Assembly (NCBI RefSeq): GCF_000504165.1
Contig: NZ_AYSE01000001.1
Coordinates: 1,116,001-1,180,000, forward strand
Direction of reading: 5' to 3'
Source: Bacillus sp. FJAT-14578
GTDB taxonomy: Bacteria > Bacillota > Bacilli > Bacillales > Bacillaceae_H
DNA: 64,000 nt
Shown in pieces: positions 19,232 through 28,640 of this stretch (positions are counted from its first letter, which is position 1; each line of letters opens with the position of its first letter). The position numbers and the translations under genes are program-made. The notes beneath the pieces are model-generated. The model searched no databases, was not told the origin of the DNA, and worked only from the letters and a program-made list of their open reading frames with translations.

Positions 19232-19714
19232 TTACATTCCCATGGACGGCCCTTGAGGATTTTGCTGTTGTTGATTTTGAGCATAATATCCGTTTTGGTT
19301 ATTATTCTCATTTTTCTTAAACATTTGTTGAATTTTTTCCATCGCTTGGGGAGCGTTGTCTAAAATCTTCTCCACCAAGTGGGTCCCTTCATTTAGATGG
19401 AGCATTTTAATACCTGTAGGACTCACAATCAAAAAAGCAATGGGAGTAATGGAGACACCGCCACCGCTTCCGCCGCCAAACGGTAGTTTTGCCTCTTGTC
19501 CTTGAGATTGCCCTCCTTGACCGGACTGCTTTTGCCCGTCTACCGAAAATTCGCTTCCGCCAGCAGCAAATCCAAAACCTACTTTTGAAACAGTTAGAAT
19601 GACACTTCCATCTGGTGTTTCAACGGGATCACCGATAATGGTGTTAACGTCGATCATTTCCTTTAAGTTTTCCATTGCTGTTGACATTAAACTTTTAATA
19701 GGATGTTCTGACAT
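19232..19714 (-). CDS. ytfJ: Spore protein YtfJ (GerW family)
   Basis: 160 aa. N-terminal MSEHPIKSLMSTAMENLKEM and VETPDGSVILTVSKVGFGF are the GerW/YtfJ signature; a glycine-rich segment (about 60-90) and PIAFLIVSPTGIKML follow; the tail is rich in N and Q. Forespore-expressed germination-related protein in Bacillus (family knowledge). ATG after GAGGAGG. It lies 13 bp after ytfI and is likely cotranscribed with it. Confidence 0.92.
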   Translation of the reverse strand: MSEHPIKSLMSTAMENLKEMIDVNTIIGDPVETPDGSVILTVSKVGFGFAAGGSEFSVDGQKQSGQGGQSQGQEAKLPFGGGSGGGVSITPIAFLIVSPTGIKMLHLNEGTHLVEKILDNAPQAMEKIQQMFKKNENNNQNGYYAQNQQQQNPQGPSMGM

Positions 19715-19727
19715 ACTTGTAGCCTCC

Positions 19728-20432
19728 TCACAGTTTTACCGAATGAACCTTCTCGGATTGAACATTCCCTAAGCGTTCCGTGCGCTTATGGCGGAACTTT
19801 TTCCAATGTTTGAGAATCCGTAAACTCGTTAAAATAGCATGCCCGATTCGAAATGAAATCATACATTGAAATCTTGTTTCCAAGGTAGGGTATTGAAAAG
19901 AAGGCAAGACCTCTATAATCGGATGGTCTTTCAATCTCATATATTGACTGACGATTCCGATCACAGATCCTTTAAGAGACCAAATCATCCCCACAACCAC
20001 TCCTGTATACATAGCGTCTCCGCTCCCAATTACCGTATTCCAGCGAATTCTCTCGATGGACACATGGCTTAAAAAACGTTTCACAATTTTATGAAAGCCT
20101 ACCACATGCTCCAAAAACGCCTTCATGTCTTCAATTAAACGGGCGGCATCCTGAATAGAATAATCTTTCCATTGATCCTGTCCCCCTTTTTCCTGCGAAG
20201 GATCACCCGCTTTCATTTCCTCGTCCACCACCACGGTAGGGGAATCTTCATCCATCTTTATGACAGGAATCTTATATGTATAACGAATCAAACCGAACCA
20301 TAAGGAACATTTAATTTGATAGAAATCATTACCGCGTACACGATTCACATTTACTTGAATCCGCAGTTTACTAATGAAAATAATAAAAATGAGTACACAG
20401 AATGCCGATAGCAATAGCCAAACCCATAGCAC
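19728..20432 (-). CDS. ytfI: DUF2953 membrane protein YtfI
   Basis: 234 aa. One N-terminal membrane segment (about 2-22), a beta-rich domain (KLRIQVNVNRVRGND, then IKCSLWFGLIRY), and a conserved late region with TVIGSGDAMYTG. DUF2953 proteins are sporulation-associated and of unknown activity. GTG start after GGAGTG. Operon with ytfJ. Confidence 0.85.
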   Translation of the reverse strand: MLWVWLLLSAFCVLIFIIFISKLRIQVNVNRVRGNDFYQIKCSLWFGLIRYTYKIPVIKMDEDSPTVVVDEEMKAGDPSQEKGGQDQWKDYSIQDAARLIEDMKAFLEHVVGFHKIVKRFLSHVSIERIRWNTVIGSGDAMYTGVVVGMIWSLKGSVIGIVSQYMRLKDHPIIEVLPSFQYPTLETRFQCMISFRIGHAILTSLRILKHWKKFRHKRTERLGNVQSEKVHSVKL

Positions 20433-20604
20433 GAATCTTCACTCCTTCTCAGCCTTCCATTATTTCCATTCCTTCAAGTAATCAAACTAACTTCTTTGAA
20501 TAGAAAAAAATAAAGAAATCCAGTTGCAGTTAAGTGCCGTCACATTTTATCATCACCATCAGGGTTAAATATCCTGTTGAATGGTCCTGGGATCTGGTTA
20601 TATT

Positions 20605-20647
20605 CTAAAAAAGGCGGTCCCAAAATTTTGTCGTTTGGGACCGCCTT
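20605..20647 (-). terminator. Terminator of sppA-yteJ
   Basis: AAGGCGGTCCCAAA / TTTGGGACCGCCTT stem followed on the reverse strand by TTTTTTAG, 22 bp after yteJ. Confidence 0.85.
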
Positions 20648-20668
20648 CATCAAATCCAACAGAATCCT

Positions 20669-21196
20669 TCATCCTGCACTGCTTTTTTCCATCAAATAGG
20701 CAGGCTGTTTTTCATGGATAACAGAAGTTTCTGCAAAGTAATCATGAAGCCCTCTTTTTTGGCTTGTAAAAGCCACCACTACATATCCGAGAAAGAGGGC
20801 TGTTTTCGAAATATATCTCCCTATCAATTCCCTAAAGATGACTGCTGACCATGTTAAGCGGTCATCAGTCAAACTAATGACTTTCAGGCCCATGACCATT
20901 TTTCCGATGGTCTGGCCAAATTGCTTCGTCATGAGAATAAAGTACAGGTAAAAAACAGCGGCCATCGCCAGGTTAACGGGCGACAACCATCCTGTATCCG
21001 ATGTTAACCCTGCCGCTCTAAAAAAAGGCGTAATCAATAGCTTTTGTATGCTCATCACCACAACTAAGTCAAGAAGATAGGCCCACAGCCTCATCCAAAA
21101 GCCCGCATACCATACGTAAACCTTCTCTCTTGGCGTCTCTTCTCCTGTACTGGTTTGAACTTCATTCTCTTCTGTATATGGTTCATACCCGCTCAT
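20669..21196 (-). CDS. yteJ: RDD family membrane protein YteJ
   Basis: 175 aa with an acidic N-terminus and three to four membrane segments. The RDD motif residues appear as FWMRLWAYLLDLVVV near 42. ATG 21196 (MSGYEPY) follows GAGGTGAGAG; an ATG at 21217 is inside the sppA stop region. Starts about 10 bp after the sppA stop, the usual sppA-yteJ pair. SppA/YteJ of B. subtilis are linked to resistance to lantibiotics and membrane-protein quality control (family knowledge). Confidence 0.9.
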   Translation of the reverse strand: MSGYEPYTEENEVQTSTGEETPREKVYVWYAGFWMRLWAYLLDLVVVMSIQKLLITPFFRAAGLTSDTGWLSPVNLAMAAVFYLYFILMTKQFGQTIGKMVMGLKVISLTDDRLTWSAVIFRELIGRYISKTALFLGYVVVAFTSQKRGLHDYFAETSVIHEKQPAYLMEKSSAG

Positions 21197-21206
21197 TCTC
21201 TCACCT

Positions 21207-22223
21207 CTATTCTGCATATAAGTACATCAATCTTGGCGAATTCGGCTTCGATAACATCTTCATCAAACTAGTTAACTCCACATCATCTGAAAACAGTTGC
21301 TGAGATTTAGCAGAAAGAATAGATGTTAAATTAAACGTTTGGTCATATTCAACCACTTGGGCATTTTTCAGTGAAGCTGTTTTTTTTAGGTCTGTTATGG
21401 TGTCTTCCAGATAACCGAGTTCATCCACCAAGCCCAATTCTTTTGCTTGTCTTCCATCATAAATGCGCCCATCGGCAATTTCACGAACTCTTTCCTCCGA
21501 CAAGGTTCGCCCGTCTTTTATCACCTCTACAAATCCGTTGTAAGCATGATTAACCAATGTTTGCATGATATTTCGTTCTTCCTCCGTCATCTCTCTCGAG
21601 GGAGACATAATGTCTTTGTACGGACCGCTCTTGATTGTTTGAAATTTCACTCCATATTTCTCTGCCAATCCGCTGTAATTGATGCCTTGCATAATGACAC
21701 CTAAAGAACCCGTCAGTGTATCAGGTACGGCATAAATTTTATCCGCTGCCGTTGAAATATAATAACCGCCTGAAGCCGCCATCGTCCCCATGGATACATA
21801 AAGAGGTTTTTTCGTTTTCTTCTTGAAGTCCATTAACTTCTTATGTATTTCCGCACTTTCCACTACTCCCCCTCCAGGTGAATTTACTTTCAGCACCAAA
21901 GCTTTGACGCTTTTGTCCTTTTGTGCCTGATCAAGCATGTTCAAAAAGTTATCATGATGATATCCCCCCTGGTTCATAAAAGGCGAGGAAACGTCTCCCG
22001 TATCTTGAATGACTCCTTCCACTTCAAGAACTAAAACCTTTTTATTCGGATCTCCTTCTTCTATGATTGTTTCACTAAAGCCTTCATCCATTCCTTGAAA
22101 AAAACCGGGCATTCCCTCTTCCCCTACATCTGAAAAAATAGTATGGGAAACAACATCCACCAAATTAGAAATAAAAAATAAAACCACGGCAATCATTAAT
22201 GCAATCCATCTTTTCTTATTCAT
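21207..22223 (-). CDS. sppA: Signal peptide peptidase SppA
   Basis: 338 aa. N-terminal membrane anchor (about 7-27), then a ClpP-like S49 domain with serine nucleophile S151 (MAASGGYYIS) and general base K203 (SGPYKDIMSPS), four positions later than in B. subtilis. Self-compartmentalised membrane protease that degrades leftover signal peptides and misfolded proteins. First gene of sppA-yteJ. Confidence 0.95.
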   Translation of the reverse strand: MNKKRWIALMIAVVLFFISNLVDVVSHTIFSDVGEEGMPGFFQGMDEGFSETIIEEGDPNKKVLVLEVEGVIQDTGDVSSPFMNQGGYHHDNFLNMLDQAQKDKSVKALVLKVNSPGGGVVESAEIHKKLMDFKKKTKKPLYVSMGTMAASGGYYISTAADKIYAVPDTLTGSLGVIMQGINYSGLAEKYGVKFQTIKSGPYKDIMSPSREMTEEERNIMQTLVNHAYNGFVEVIKDGRTLSEERVREIADGRIYDGRQAKELGLVDELGYLEDTITDLKKTASLKNAQVVEYDQTFNLTSILSAKSQQLFSDDVELTSLMKMLSKPNSPRLMYLYAE

Positions 22224-22266
22224 TCCAAACCTCCTGATACAATCTTCTAAATTATTAAATAATTCT

Positions 22267-22295
22267 TTTAACTATGTCCAAAAGAATGATATAAT
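22267..22295 (+). promoter_or_regulatory. Sigma-A promoter of nadK
   Basis: TTTAAC (22267-22272), 17-bp spacer, TATAAT (22290-22295); start codon at 22370. Confidence 0.55.
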
Positions 22296-22369
22296 TATTT
22301 TAGCAAACTTTTCTATTTCCAAGAAATGTTTCACATCTCGATACATCGTACACACAAGGGGGAGACAAC

Positions 22370-23170
22370 ATGCCTAATCGTCGTAATGTTTATTTGTTTT
22401 ACAAGAAAAGCGAAGAGCTTCTGGAAAAAATTCAACCTCTTCACAAACTCGCAGCAGAACATGATTTCCAGTTAGTCAATACTATGCAAGAAGCAAATAT
22501 TATCGTAGCTGTTGGTGGAGACGGTGCCTTCCTTCAAGCTGTACGCCAATCCGGCTTCCGTGATGATTGTTTATATGCAGGAATTTCAACTTCCAGTGAT
22601 CCAAGCTTTTATTGTGATTTCCATATCGATGACACGGCAAAAATGCTGGAGGCTATGACAACCGAAAGTATAGAAGTAAGACGCTTTCCAGTCATTGATG
22701 TAACGGTTAACAATTCACATTCATTTTATTGCTTAAATGAGTGCTCTATACGTTCGACACTAATTAAAACTTTTGAGATGGACGTTTATATTAACGATTT
22801 ACACTTTGAAACATTTCGCGGAGACGGGATGATCATCTCAACTCCAACCGGAAGTACAGCCTATAATAAATCCGTCAGCGGGGCAGTAGTGGATCCGTTA
22901 TTACCATGTATGCAAGTAAGCGAAATTGCCTCTTTAAATAATAATACGTACCGTACGTTAGGTTCTTCTTTCATTTTAAGCAACGCCCATGCCTTAACAT
23001 TGAAATTAATTAATGATGATAACCATTATCCGACCATCGGTATGGATAATGAAGCATCAGGCGTTCGTCATGTAGAAGAGCTGTCCATTCGTTTAGGTGA
23101 CCGTCAAATCAAAACGGTAAAATTAAAGGACAACTCATTCTGGCGCCGTGTGCAACGTACATTCTTATAA
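22370..23170 (+). CDS. nadK: NAD kinase (second Bacillus paralogue type)
   Basis: 266 aa. Phosphorylates NAD to NADP. The N-terminus PNRRNVYLFYKK and length match the NadK2 (YtdI/PpnKB) type. Motif VGGDGAFLQAVR holds the usual GGDGT with T changed to A; the second motif GDGMIISTPTGSTAYN is intact. ATG follows AAGGGGGAG. Divergent from sppA. Whether the GGDGA change matters is not clear from sequence. Confidence 0.92.
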   Translation: MPNRRNVYLFYKKSEELLEKIQPLHKLAAEHDFQLVNTMQEANIIVAVGGDGAFLQAVRQSGFRDDCLYAGISTSSDPSFYCDFHIDDTAKMLEAMTTESIEVRRFPVIDVTVNNSHSFYCLNECSIRSTLIKTFEMDVYINDLHFETFRGDGMIISTPTGSTAYNKSVSGAVVDPLLPCMQVSEIASLNNNTYRTLGSSFILSNAHALTLKLINDDNHYPTIGMDNEASGVRHVEELSIRLGDRQIKTVKLKDNSFWRRVQRTFL

Positions 23171-23216
23171 AGGAAACTTCCAGCGGCGGGAGGCCGCTGA
23201 CCATTAATGCAGAATA
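23166..23216. repeat. Family 2 miniature copy
   Basis: ATAAAGGAAACTTCCAGCGG, a GC-rich palindrome (GCGGCGGGAGGCCGC) and ACCATTAATGCAG-AATAAAAG. Same two ends as the full elements but about 50 bp, aligning with 55808-55858 in reverse. Confidence 0.65.
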
Positions 23217-23224
23217 AAAGAAAG

Positions 23225-23256
23225 TCGGACATGGTTTCTTCTGAAGCCATGTCCGA
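23225..23256. terminator. Hairpin after nadK
   Basis: TCGGACATGG / CCATGTCCGA, 12-nt loop, 55 bp after the nadK stop. The T-run is weak on both strands. Confidence 0.45.
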
Positions 23257-23324
23257 TTATGTATTGAGGGCCGTTTATTTCTTAAAATGGATATTCAAGT
23301 ATGACAATCCAAAAAAAGGATAAT

Positions 23325-23349
23325 ATAAAAGAGTGGGGAAGAACCCCAC
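23325..23349 (-). terminator. Terminator of sspA
   Basis: GTGGGG / CCCCAC stem followed by TCTTTTAT on the reverse strand. Confidence 0.7.
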
Positions 23350-23385
23350 CCTTTGTAGCCATTGTATATTCTGTTGTTTGATTGA

Positions 23386-23589
23386 TTAGAAGCTTCCGCC
23401 TCCAAGTTGTTGCTCAGCCATTTGCACTAAACGTTTAGTGATTTCACCACCAACTGAACCGTTTGCACGAGCTGTTGTGTCTGCACCAAGATTTACACCA
23501 AATTCAGATGCGATTTCGTATTTCATTTGGTCGATAGCTTGTTGTGCACCAGGTGCTACTAATTGGTTGCTGCGATTGTTGTTTGCCAT
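23386..23589 (-). CDS. sspA: Alpha/beta-type small acid-soluble spore protein
   Basis: 67 aa DNA-binding SASP that coats and protects spore [14 protein letters not shown] contains the GPR protease cleavage region; [15 protein letters not shown] is the second conserved block. Exact paralogue (sspA/B/C/D) cannot be set from sequence alone; synteny next to thiI favours sspA. Strong ribosome site (AAGGAGGTG). A sigma-G promoter lies at 23613-23643. Confidence 0.93.
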   Translation of the reverse strand: MANNNRSNQLVAPGAQQAIDQMKYEIASEFGVNLGADTTARANGSVGGEITKRLVQMAEQQLGGGSF

Positions 23590-23612
23590 GTGTTTTCACC
23601 TCCTTGTGAGTA

Positions 23613-23643
23613 TATAATGTGTAAAAACACATGGCTTCATACA
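23613..23643 (-). promoter_or_regulatory. Sigma-G promoter of sspA
   Basis: Reverse strand TGTATG and CATTATA with 18-bp spacing, close to the sigma-G pattern TGnATA / CATACTA, as expected for a forespore SASP gene. Confidence 0.55.
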
Positions 23644-23672
23644 AAAAAAGTTTGGTAATTATTCACAATTTA

Positions 23673-24881
23673 TCAGAATAAATCTTCCTCTACTTGAATC
23701 GTTTCTATTTCCCCTGCTTTCAATTCCATTGTCTCCGTTCCTTGCACCGCTTCTTCAATCAGCGAGTCAAAATCAATGAATTGTTCATAACGCTCTACTT
23801 TCTCGAGCTTCGGCCTTGTTTTAGGCGCTGCCGGGGTGAAAATAGTACAGCAATCCTCATATGGGCGGATGGAGATATCATGCGTGTCAATCTCTTTGGC
23901 AATCTCAATGATTTCTGTTTTATCCATCGTAATAAGAGGTCGGAGAATAGGCGTAGATGTTACGTTATTAATCGCAAACATACTCTCTAATGTCTGGCTT
24001 GCCACTTGACCCAAACTTTCCCCTGTCGCAATGGCCAGCCCTTGATGACGATGACGCAAACGATCTGTGATTTTTAACATCATTCTTCTTGTTGAGGTCA
24101 TCGTATAGTTTTCTGGCACTTGTTTTTGAATTGCTTGCTGAATGGCTGTGAATGGAACAATATGCAATTTCACTTTTCCACTATAATTGGTTAACTTTTG
24201 GGCTAAATCAATCACTTTTTGTTTGGAGCGCTCGCTCGTAAACGGCGGACTGTAAAAATGAACTGCTTCGACTTCGAGTCCCCGTTTCATGGCCAAATAC
24301 CCCGCTACAGGACTGTCGATTCCACCAGAGAGCATAAGCATGGCTTTTCCGCTTGTCCCGACAGGCAATCCTCCCGCTCCCGGTACATTTAAGCTTGTAA
24401 TATACGTTGCGTCCTCTCTTACCTCTACACGTAAGTTAATACCAGGATTACGTACATCCACTGTAAAATGATCCGTATTTTTCAAAATATGGCTTCCGAT
24501 GGCATAATTGAGTTCATTGGTATCGAGCGGAAACTGTTTATAAGCTCTTCTTGCTGTGACTTTGAATGTCATCGATTCTTGATCGTGCTCTTTCATTACT
24601 TCAAGAGCGGCTTTTTTTATCTCTTCTATATCATTTTTGACCTTTACGGCTAAGCTAAAGCTTTGAATTCCAAATACTTTTTGAAGTTCATTCATGATGG
24701 GCTCGTGCTGTTCTCCGTTCAATCGAATATACATACGATCGCGGGTTTGCTCAATGAAAATATTGGAATAACGGATTAACACATCACTAATATTTCGTTT
24801 TAGCCGATCAACAAATTTCTTCCGGTTTTGTCCTTTTGTTGAAATTTCGCCGTATCGAATTAAAATATAATCATAAATCAT
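23673..24881 (-). CDS. thiI: tRNA sulfurtransferase ThiI
   Basis: 402 aa. Ferredoxin-like and THUMP domains (about 1-165) then a PP-loop ATPase with LMLSGGIDSPVAG (near 182). Makes 4-thiouridine at tRNA position 8 using sulfur from a cysteine desulfurase. No rhodanese extension, the short Bacillus form. The ATG overlaps the nifS stop (ATGA): the desulfurase partner is coupled. Confidence 0.95.
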   Translation of the reverse strand: MIYDYILIRYGEISTKGQNRKKFVDRLKRNISDVLIRYSNIFIEQTRDRMYIRLNGEQHEPIMNELQKVFGIQSFSLAVKVKNDIEEIKKAALEVMKEHDQESMTFKVTARRAYKQFPLDTNELNYAIGSHILKNTDHFTVDVRNPGINLRVEVREDATYITSLNVPGAGGLPVGTSGKAMLMLSGGIDSPVAGYLAMKRGLEVEAVHFYSPPFTSERSKQKVIDLAQKLTNYSGKVKLHIVPFTAIQQAIQKQVPENYTMTSTRRMMLKITDRLRHRHQGLAIATGESLGQVASQTLESMFAINNVTSTPILRPLITMDKTEIIEIAKEIDTHDISIRPYEDCCTIFTPAAPKTRPKLEKVERYEQFIDFDSLIEEAVQGTETMELKAGEIETIQVEEDLF

Positions 24882-26029
24882 TTAGAATCCCTCATTACTT
24901 CTTTCAATTGTTCTATTGCTGCAAAAATGGATTGCACGATATAGTCTACATCGTCGTTTATATTCAAATAAGATAAACTGAGACGGATGGCTCCGTTTGC
25001 CTCCTCTTCACTTCTCCCCATCGCCAGCAATGTTTTGCTCGGCTGCTTCTTTTTAGAAGAACAAGCAGACGTTGTAGAAACGAAAATCCCTTTCTCTTCA
25101 AGGCTATGAAGAAGCACTTCTGCTTTTACTCCCTTAACTGTCAGATTGACGATGTGAGGCGCAGATTGGCTGGCAGGCGTGTTTACCGTAATCCCCTCGC
25201 CTTTTGCCAATTCCTCCATTAGCTTTTCCTTTATGCCTGACATGCGATGAACATTGACTTCATACTGATCCATTGTCATTCTTAATGCCTTTGCCAGTGA
25301 AACGGCTCCCGCCACATTTTCTGTACCCGAACGAAGCTGGAACTCCTGGGCTCCTCCACTTAAAAGCGGCGAAAGAATCAATCCTTCCCTTATATAGAGC
25401 GCACCTGTTCCTTTTAACCCATGAAATTTATGACCGGAAATCGTGCATAAATGGATATTTGAGCCTTTTATATTTAGCGGAACTTTTCCGACTCCCTGCA
25501 CATGATCAACATGAAATAAGACCTTTGGATATTTCCTTAACATGTTGCCGATTTCTTCGATAGGTTGAATAGACCCTATTTCATTATTAACATGGATGAC
25601 CGAAATTAAAATCGTATCTTCTCTCATAGCCGATTCAATATCCTTGGCATGCACAAAACCATTTCGATCAGAAGGAACATAGGTCACATCAAAGCCAAAT
25701 TGCTCCAATTGCTTAAATGGCTCATGCACAGCATCATGCTCGATAGATGTCGTAATGATATGCTTCCCTCTCGTTTGATACTGAAAAGCCGCTCCTTTAA
25801 TAGCAAGATTATTCCCTTCTGTTCCCCCTGAAGTAAAAACGACTTCCTTTGGTTGAACCTCCAATAAGTCTGCCACTTGCCGACGGGCGCGGGTTAATAA
25901 ATTTTCTGCTTCCATCCCAAATTGATGAAGCGAAGATGGGTTACCATAATAACGAGAAGCTACTTTTGAAAAAGATTCAATGACTTCTTGATAAGGCGGC
26001 GTCGTTGCACTATTATCCAAGTATATCAT
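24878..26029 (-). CDS. nifZ: Cysteine desulfurase (NifS/IscS family)
   Basis: 383 aa PLP enzyme, partner of ThiI (NifZ/YtbJ type). MIYLDNSATTP start; PLP lysine in SGHKFHGLKG (near 204); mobile-loop cysteine in TSACSSKKK (near 328). ATG 26029 lies 8 nt after AAGGAGG; a GTG at 26032 would be only 5 nt away. Upstream gene of a two-gene operon with thiI. Confidence 0.94.
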   Translation of the reverse strand: MIYLDNSATTPPYQEVIESFSKVASRYYGNPSSLHQFGMEAENLLTRARRQVADLLEVQPKEVVFTSGGTEGNNLAIKGAAFQYQTRGKHIITTSIEHDAVHEPFKQLEQFGFDVTYVPSDRNGFVHAKDIESAMREDTILISVIHVNNEIGSIQPIEEIGNMLRKYPKVLFHVDHVQGVGKVPLNIKGSNIHLCTISGHKFHGLKGTGALYIREGLILSPLLSGGAQEFQLRSGTENVAGAVSLAKALRMTMDQYEVNVHRMSGIKEKLMEELAKGEGITVNTPASQSAPHIVNLTVKGVKAEVLLHSLEEKGIFVSTTSACSSKKKQPSKTLLAMGRSEEEANGAIRLSLSYLNINDDVDYIVQSIFAAIEQLKEVMRDSK

Positions 26030-26122
26030 CACCTAAACCTCCTTAGTGCACACAGCTTGTCAAATATCAACTTATGTTATCATATTTAAAGCCATTTTTA
26101 AAACGTGATGTGATTTGAAAGT

Positions 26123-26403
26123 ATGATCATTTTGGCGGTTTTATCGTTTCGAGAATTTAGCCGCGAAGTATATATATTGCCGTTAATCGTTAACTCTGTT
26201 GTAAGCTTAATGGATTTTTTCAAAGCTTTCGGCATTACCATCGAGTGGATTGGTCGTCCGTTTCAGACTTATTTGCCGTTTTATAACGACAGAGCAGGAT
26301 TATTCTTCCAGCTGCCGTTGCTGCAATCGCAGGGTATGCAATAAGCAGAGTCAAAAGCGGATCTTCGAATAAAGAAAACAAATTAATGAAACAAGCTTCA
26401 TAA
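26123..26403 (+). pseudogene. braB: Decayed braB (branched-chain amino acid:cation symporter), 3' end only
   Basis: Forward strand reads VLSFREFSREVYI, then DFFKAFGITIEWIG and TYLPFYNDRAG, which resembles the C-terminal part of LIVCS-type BraB transporters. Near 26295 the frame shifts by one base and continues as ILPAAVAAIAGYAISRVKSG to the stop TAA at 26401. The first ~340 codons are absent. In B. subtilis braB stands at this place, between nifZ and ezrA. Identification rests on recalled family sequence and synteny. Confidence 0.6.
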
Positions 26404-26440
26404 AAAACGACCTCCGATCTAAAGATCGGAGGTCGTTTTT
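26403..26440. terminator. Terminator of ezrA
   Basis: Perfect 18-bp stem AAAAACGACCTCCGATCT / AGATCGGAGGTCGTTTTT, directly after the ezrA stop; also follows the braB remnant. Confidence 0.9.
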
Positions 26441-26442
26441 AG

Positions 26443-28131
26443 TTATTCTTTTCTAATTAACGAATGAAGACGTTCCACCGCTCCCGGCTCCACTTGCTCA
26501 ATCGCACTGGCAGCCTGCTCGAGGGCAGCATGATAGTTGTATTTTCTAAAAGACTCTTCCGCTTCTTTAAGGGACTGTGCTACAAATGGGTAACGGCTGC
26601 GATAGCGGTTTCCGTATTGAATGACTTGTTCCACTAAAAAAGCTTCTTGGAGCATGTCTTCCGTTTCCGTGAAAGTCAATTGGACCGTCTCAACCGCCAG
26701 CTCAAGCAGCTCATTAACACGAGCTATATTTAATGGTTTGTCTTCTAATTTCGCCATCACTTCTTGAAGAGAACGTTTTGCTTCTTCTACACGCTCTTTA
26801 TACTCAATCGAGACACCAGGTAAGTTCCCTTTTTGAATGAGGCGTTTTGCCTCTATTAACTGTTTGCGCAATTCTTGAATTTGCTCTTTTGCCGCCAATT
26901 CATCTTTGCGCAGCGTTTGCAATACTTCAATAAAGGATTGCTGCTGGTCTTGAACGTGCTGAAGGTGAAGCGATACTTCATTTAACTCTTCTTGAATGAC
27001 CGTATAGGCAAGATTTTGCTCTGCAATTTTATTCGCCACATTATAATACAGATTGGACAAACGTTTTAACTCTCGATCTGTTTTATGATAGGCGTCCAAG
27101 TCTTGTTCATTCAATTGATAGCTTTGTTGGACAAAAAGCGTTTCTTCCTTCAGTTCCTTGTTCTTGTCTTGAAGCTGTTTGAGGAGAGAAGAAATGTTTC
27201 CTGCCCCTTTATTGATTTCATGGTAAGCATATACTTCTTTTTCCAATGAATCGTACAAATGATCCACGGTCTGGTTCACTTCGGCCAATCGAATCTTCGC
27301 TTCCTCTACATTTAGATCTTCTACTTGTTCCACTATCCACTTTAAATCAGCAGAGACGCTATCTAACGATTCTTTCACCTGTAAATGATCCAGCACATAG
27401 CCCTGGCTGCACATTTCTTCATAACCCTCAGCCAATTCTTCTAATTGAGATGGCAACGTCGTTTGGGACTCGGTCAACATCTTTGGAATTTCCTCAAGAT
27501 ATTCATTGATCGTCGTTAAATCTTGTTGAATGCTCAACACAATGTCTCGAGCTTGAAGATAATTACCGTTTTCTGTCGCTTCTTCAAATACACCGAATCG
27601 CTCTTTAATTTCAGATAACGCCCGGTCGAGATTCTCCTCTGCTTTCCCATACGTGTATCGGTGGGCAAGCACTTTCTTTTTCACATCACGGTAAAATTGC
27701 TCGAGCGCTTCGCTGTCATGACGATTGCTTTGCTCACTGCCGATTAAGTTTTGAAGTTCATCTAAAATCGTTTGAATATTTCCTTTAATATCGGTCAACG
27801 ATTCTTGGATATGTATCAATGACTGCTTCGCTTTTTTAAAACGATACTTATCGGCAGCTTCTTCCGTTTCAAACAACAACTCATCGATTTTAGGCAAGTC
27901 TGCCGTCACAATATCATCCCACTGCTCTCTCCAGCGCTCAAATAACTCTTCCGTTTCCCCTGTCATATTTAACTCTTTCACTTTGGAAATTTCCTCTGCG
28001 ACAGGCATGTGCATCAATTCCATCTTAATGGCTTCTAAGCGGTCGACTTCTTTGTATATTTGCTTTCTGGAATAAAATCCATAAATAATCAATCCAACTA
28101 CTAGTATGATAAGCGCGATTATGAGTTCCAT
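26443..28131 (-). CDS. ezrA: Septation ring formation regulator EzrA
   Basis: 562 aa. N-terminal membrane segment (about 3-20), then spectrin-like coiled-coil repeats rich in E, Q, L and K to the end, ending in the conserved YRSRYPFVAQSL region (about 510). Negative regulator of FtsZ ring assembly and divisome scaffold at the membrane. Full length for the family. Confidence 0.95.
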   Translation of the reverse strand: MELIIALIILVVGLIIYGFYSRKQIYKEVDRLEAIKMELMHMPVAEEISKVKELNMTGETEELFERWREQWDDIVTADLPKIDELLFETEEAADKYRFKKAKQSLIHIQESLTDIKGNIQTILDELQNLIGSEQSNRHDSEALEQFYRDVKKKVLAHRYTYGKAEENLDRALSEIKERFGVFEEATENGNYLQARDIVLSIQQDLTTINEYLEEIPKMLTESQTTLPSQLEELAEGYEEMCSQGYVLDHLQVKESLDSVSADLKWIVEQVEDLNVEEAKIRLAEVNQTVDHLYDSLEKEVYAYHEINKGAGNISSLLKQLQDKNKELKEETLFVQQSYQLNEQDLDAYHKTDRELKRLSNLYYNVANKIAEQNLAYTVIQEELNEVSLHLQHVQDQQQSFIEVLQTLRKDELAAKEQIQELRKQLIEAKRLIQKGNLPGVSIEYKERVEEAKRSLQEVMAKLEDKPLNIARVNELLELAVETVQLTFTETEDMLQEAFLVEQVIQYGNRYRSRYPFVAQSLKEAEESFRKYNYHAALEQAASAIEQVEPGAVERLHSLIRKE

Positions 28132-28179
28132 AGTAAGCCCCCTTACACTCCCCGTCCCATAAAACTGTCCTTTTTTAGA

Positions 28180-28447
28180 GGATGTTCAAAAAGTCCGTGA
28201 AAAATGACGGTCGAATTTACTTGTACAGGAAGTGCTGATCCGACGTTCACCACAGGACGCGGCGGTTCTTAGTCGGGCGGTATCAGCTGGATTGAACGTT
28301 GCTCACGTGTTCACATCATACACTCCGTTTCATGGAAAAGAAGAACTTTTTTCCTGCGTGTGATGAAGAATCGTGAAAAGCTTTCCTTGCGCTCAATGTT
28401 TCGCTTCCTTGAACTTCTCGGTCCTTTTTACCTTTCTTTTTGAACAT
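28180..28447. repeat. Dispersed intergenic repeat family 1, copy b (longest)
   Basis: 268 bp between GATGTTCAAAAAGTCCG and CTTTTTGAACATAC, opposite in orientation to the copies at 3643 and 40321. Shared module at 28225-28274 (47 of 50 bases equal to 3756-3805). Explains most of the 509-bp gap between ezrA and hisJ; the last 190 bp (28450-28640) are AT-rich promoter-like DNA. Confidence 0.8.
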
Positions 28448-28640
28448 ACATCTTTATGTAAAAGCGGCCTTCAATAAGCCTGTTAAAATTTTTTTCGTCA
28501 ATGTTTTTATGATACCATGTTCAACAAGGTTTTTGAGAAAAATTTTCATTTTTTTGTATAAAATATTAGCCGTTCCCCGCATATTTTTTATAAAATTGGC
28601 ATAACACATCGAATCCAATATTTTTAGGAGGTTATCATAG

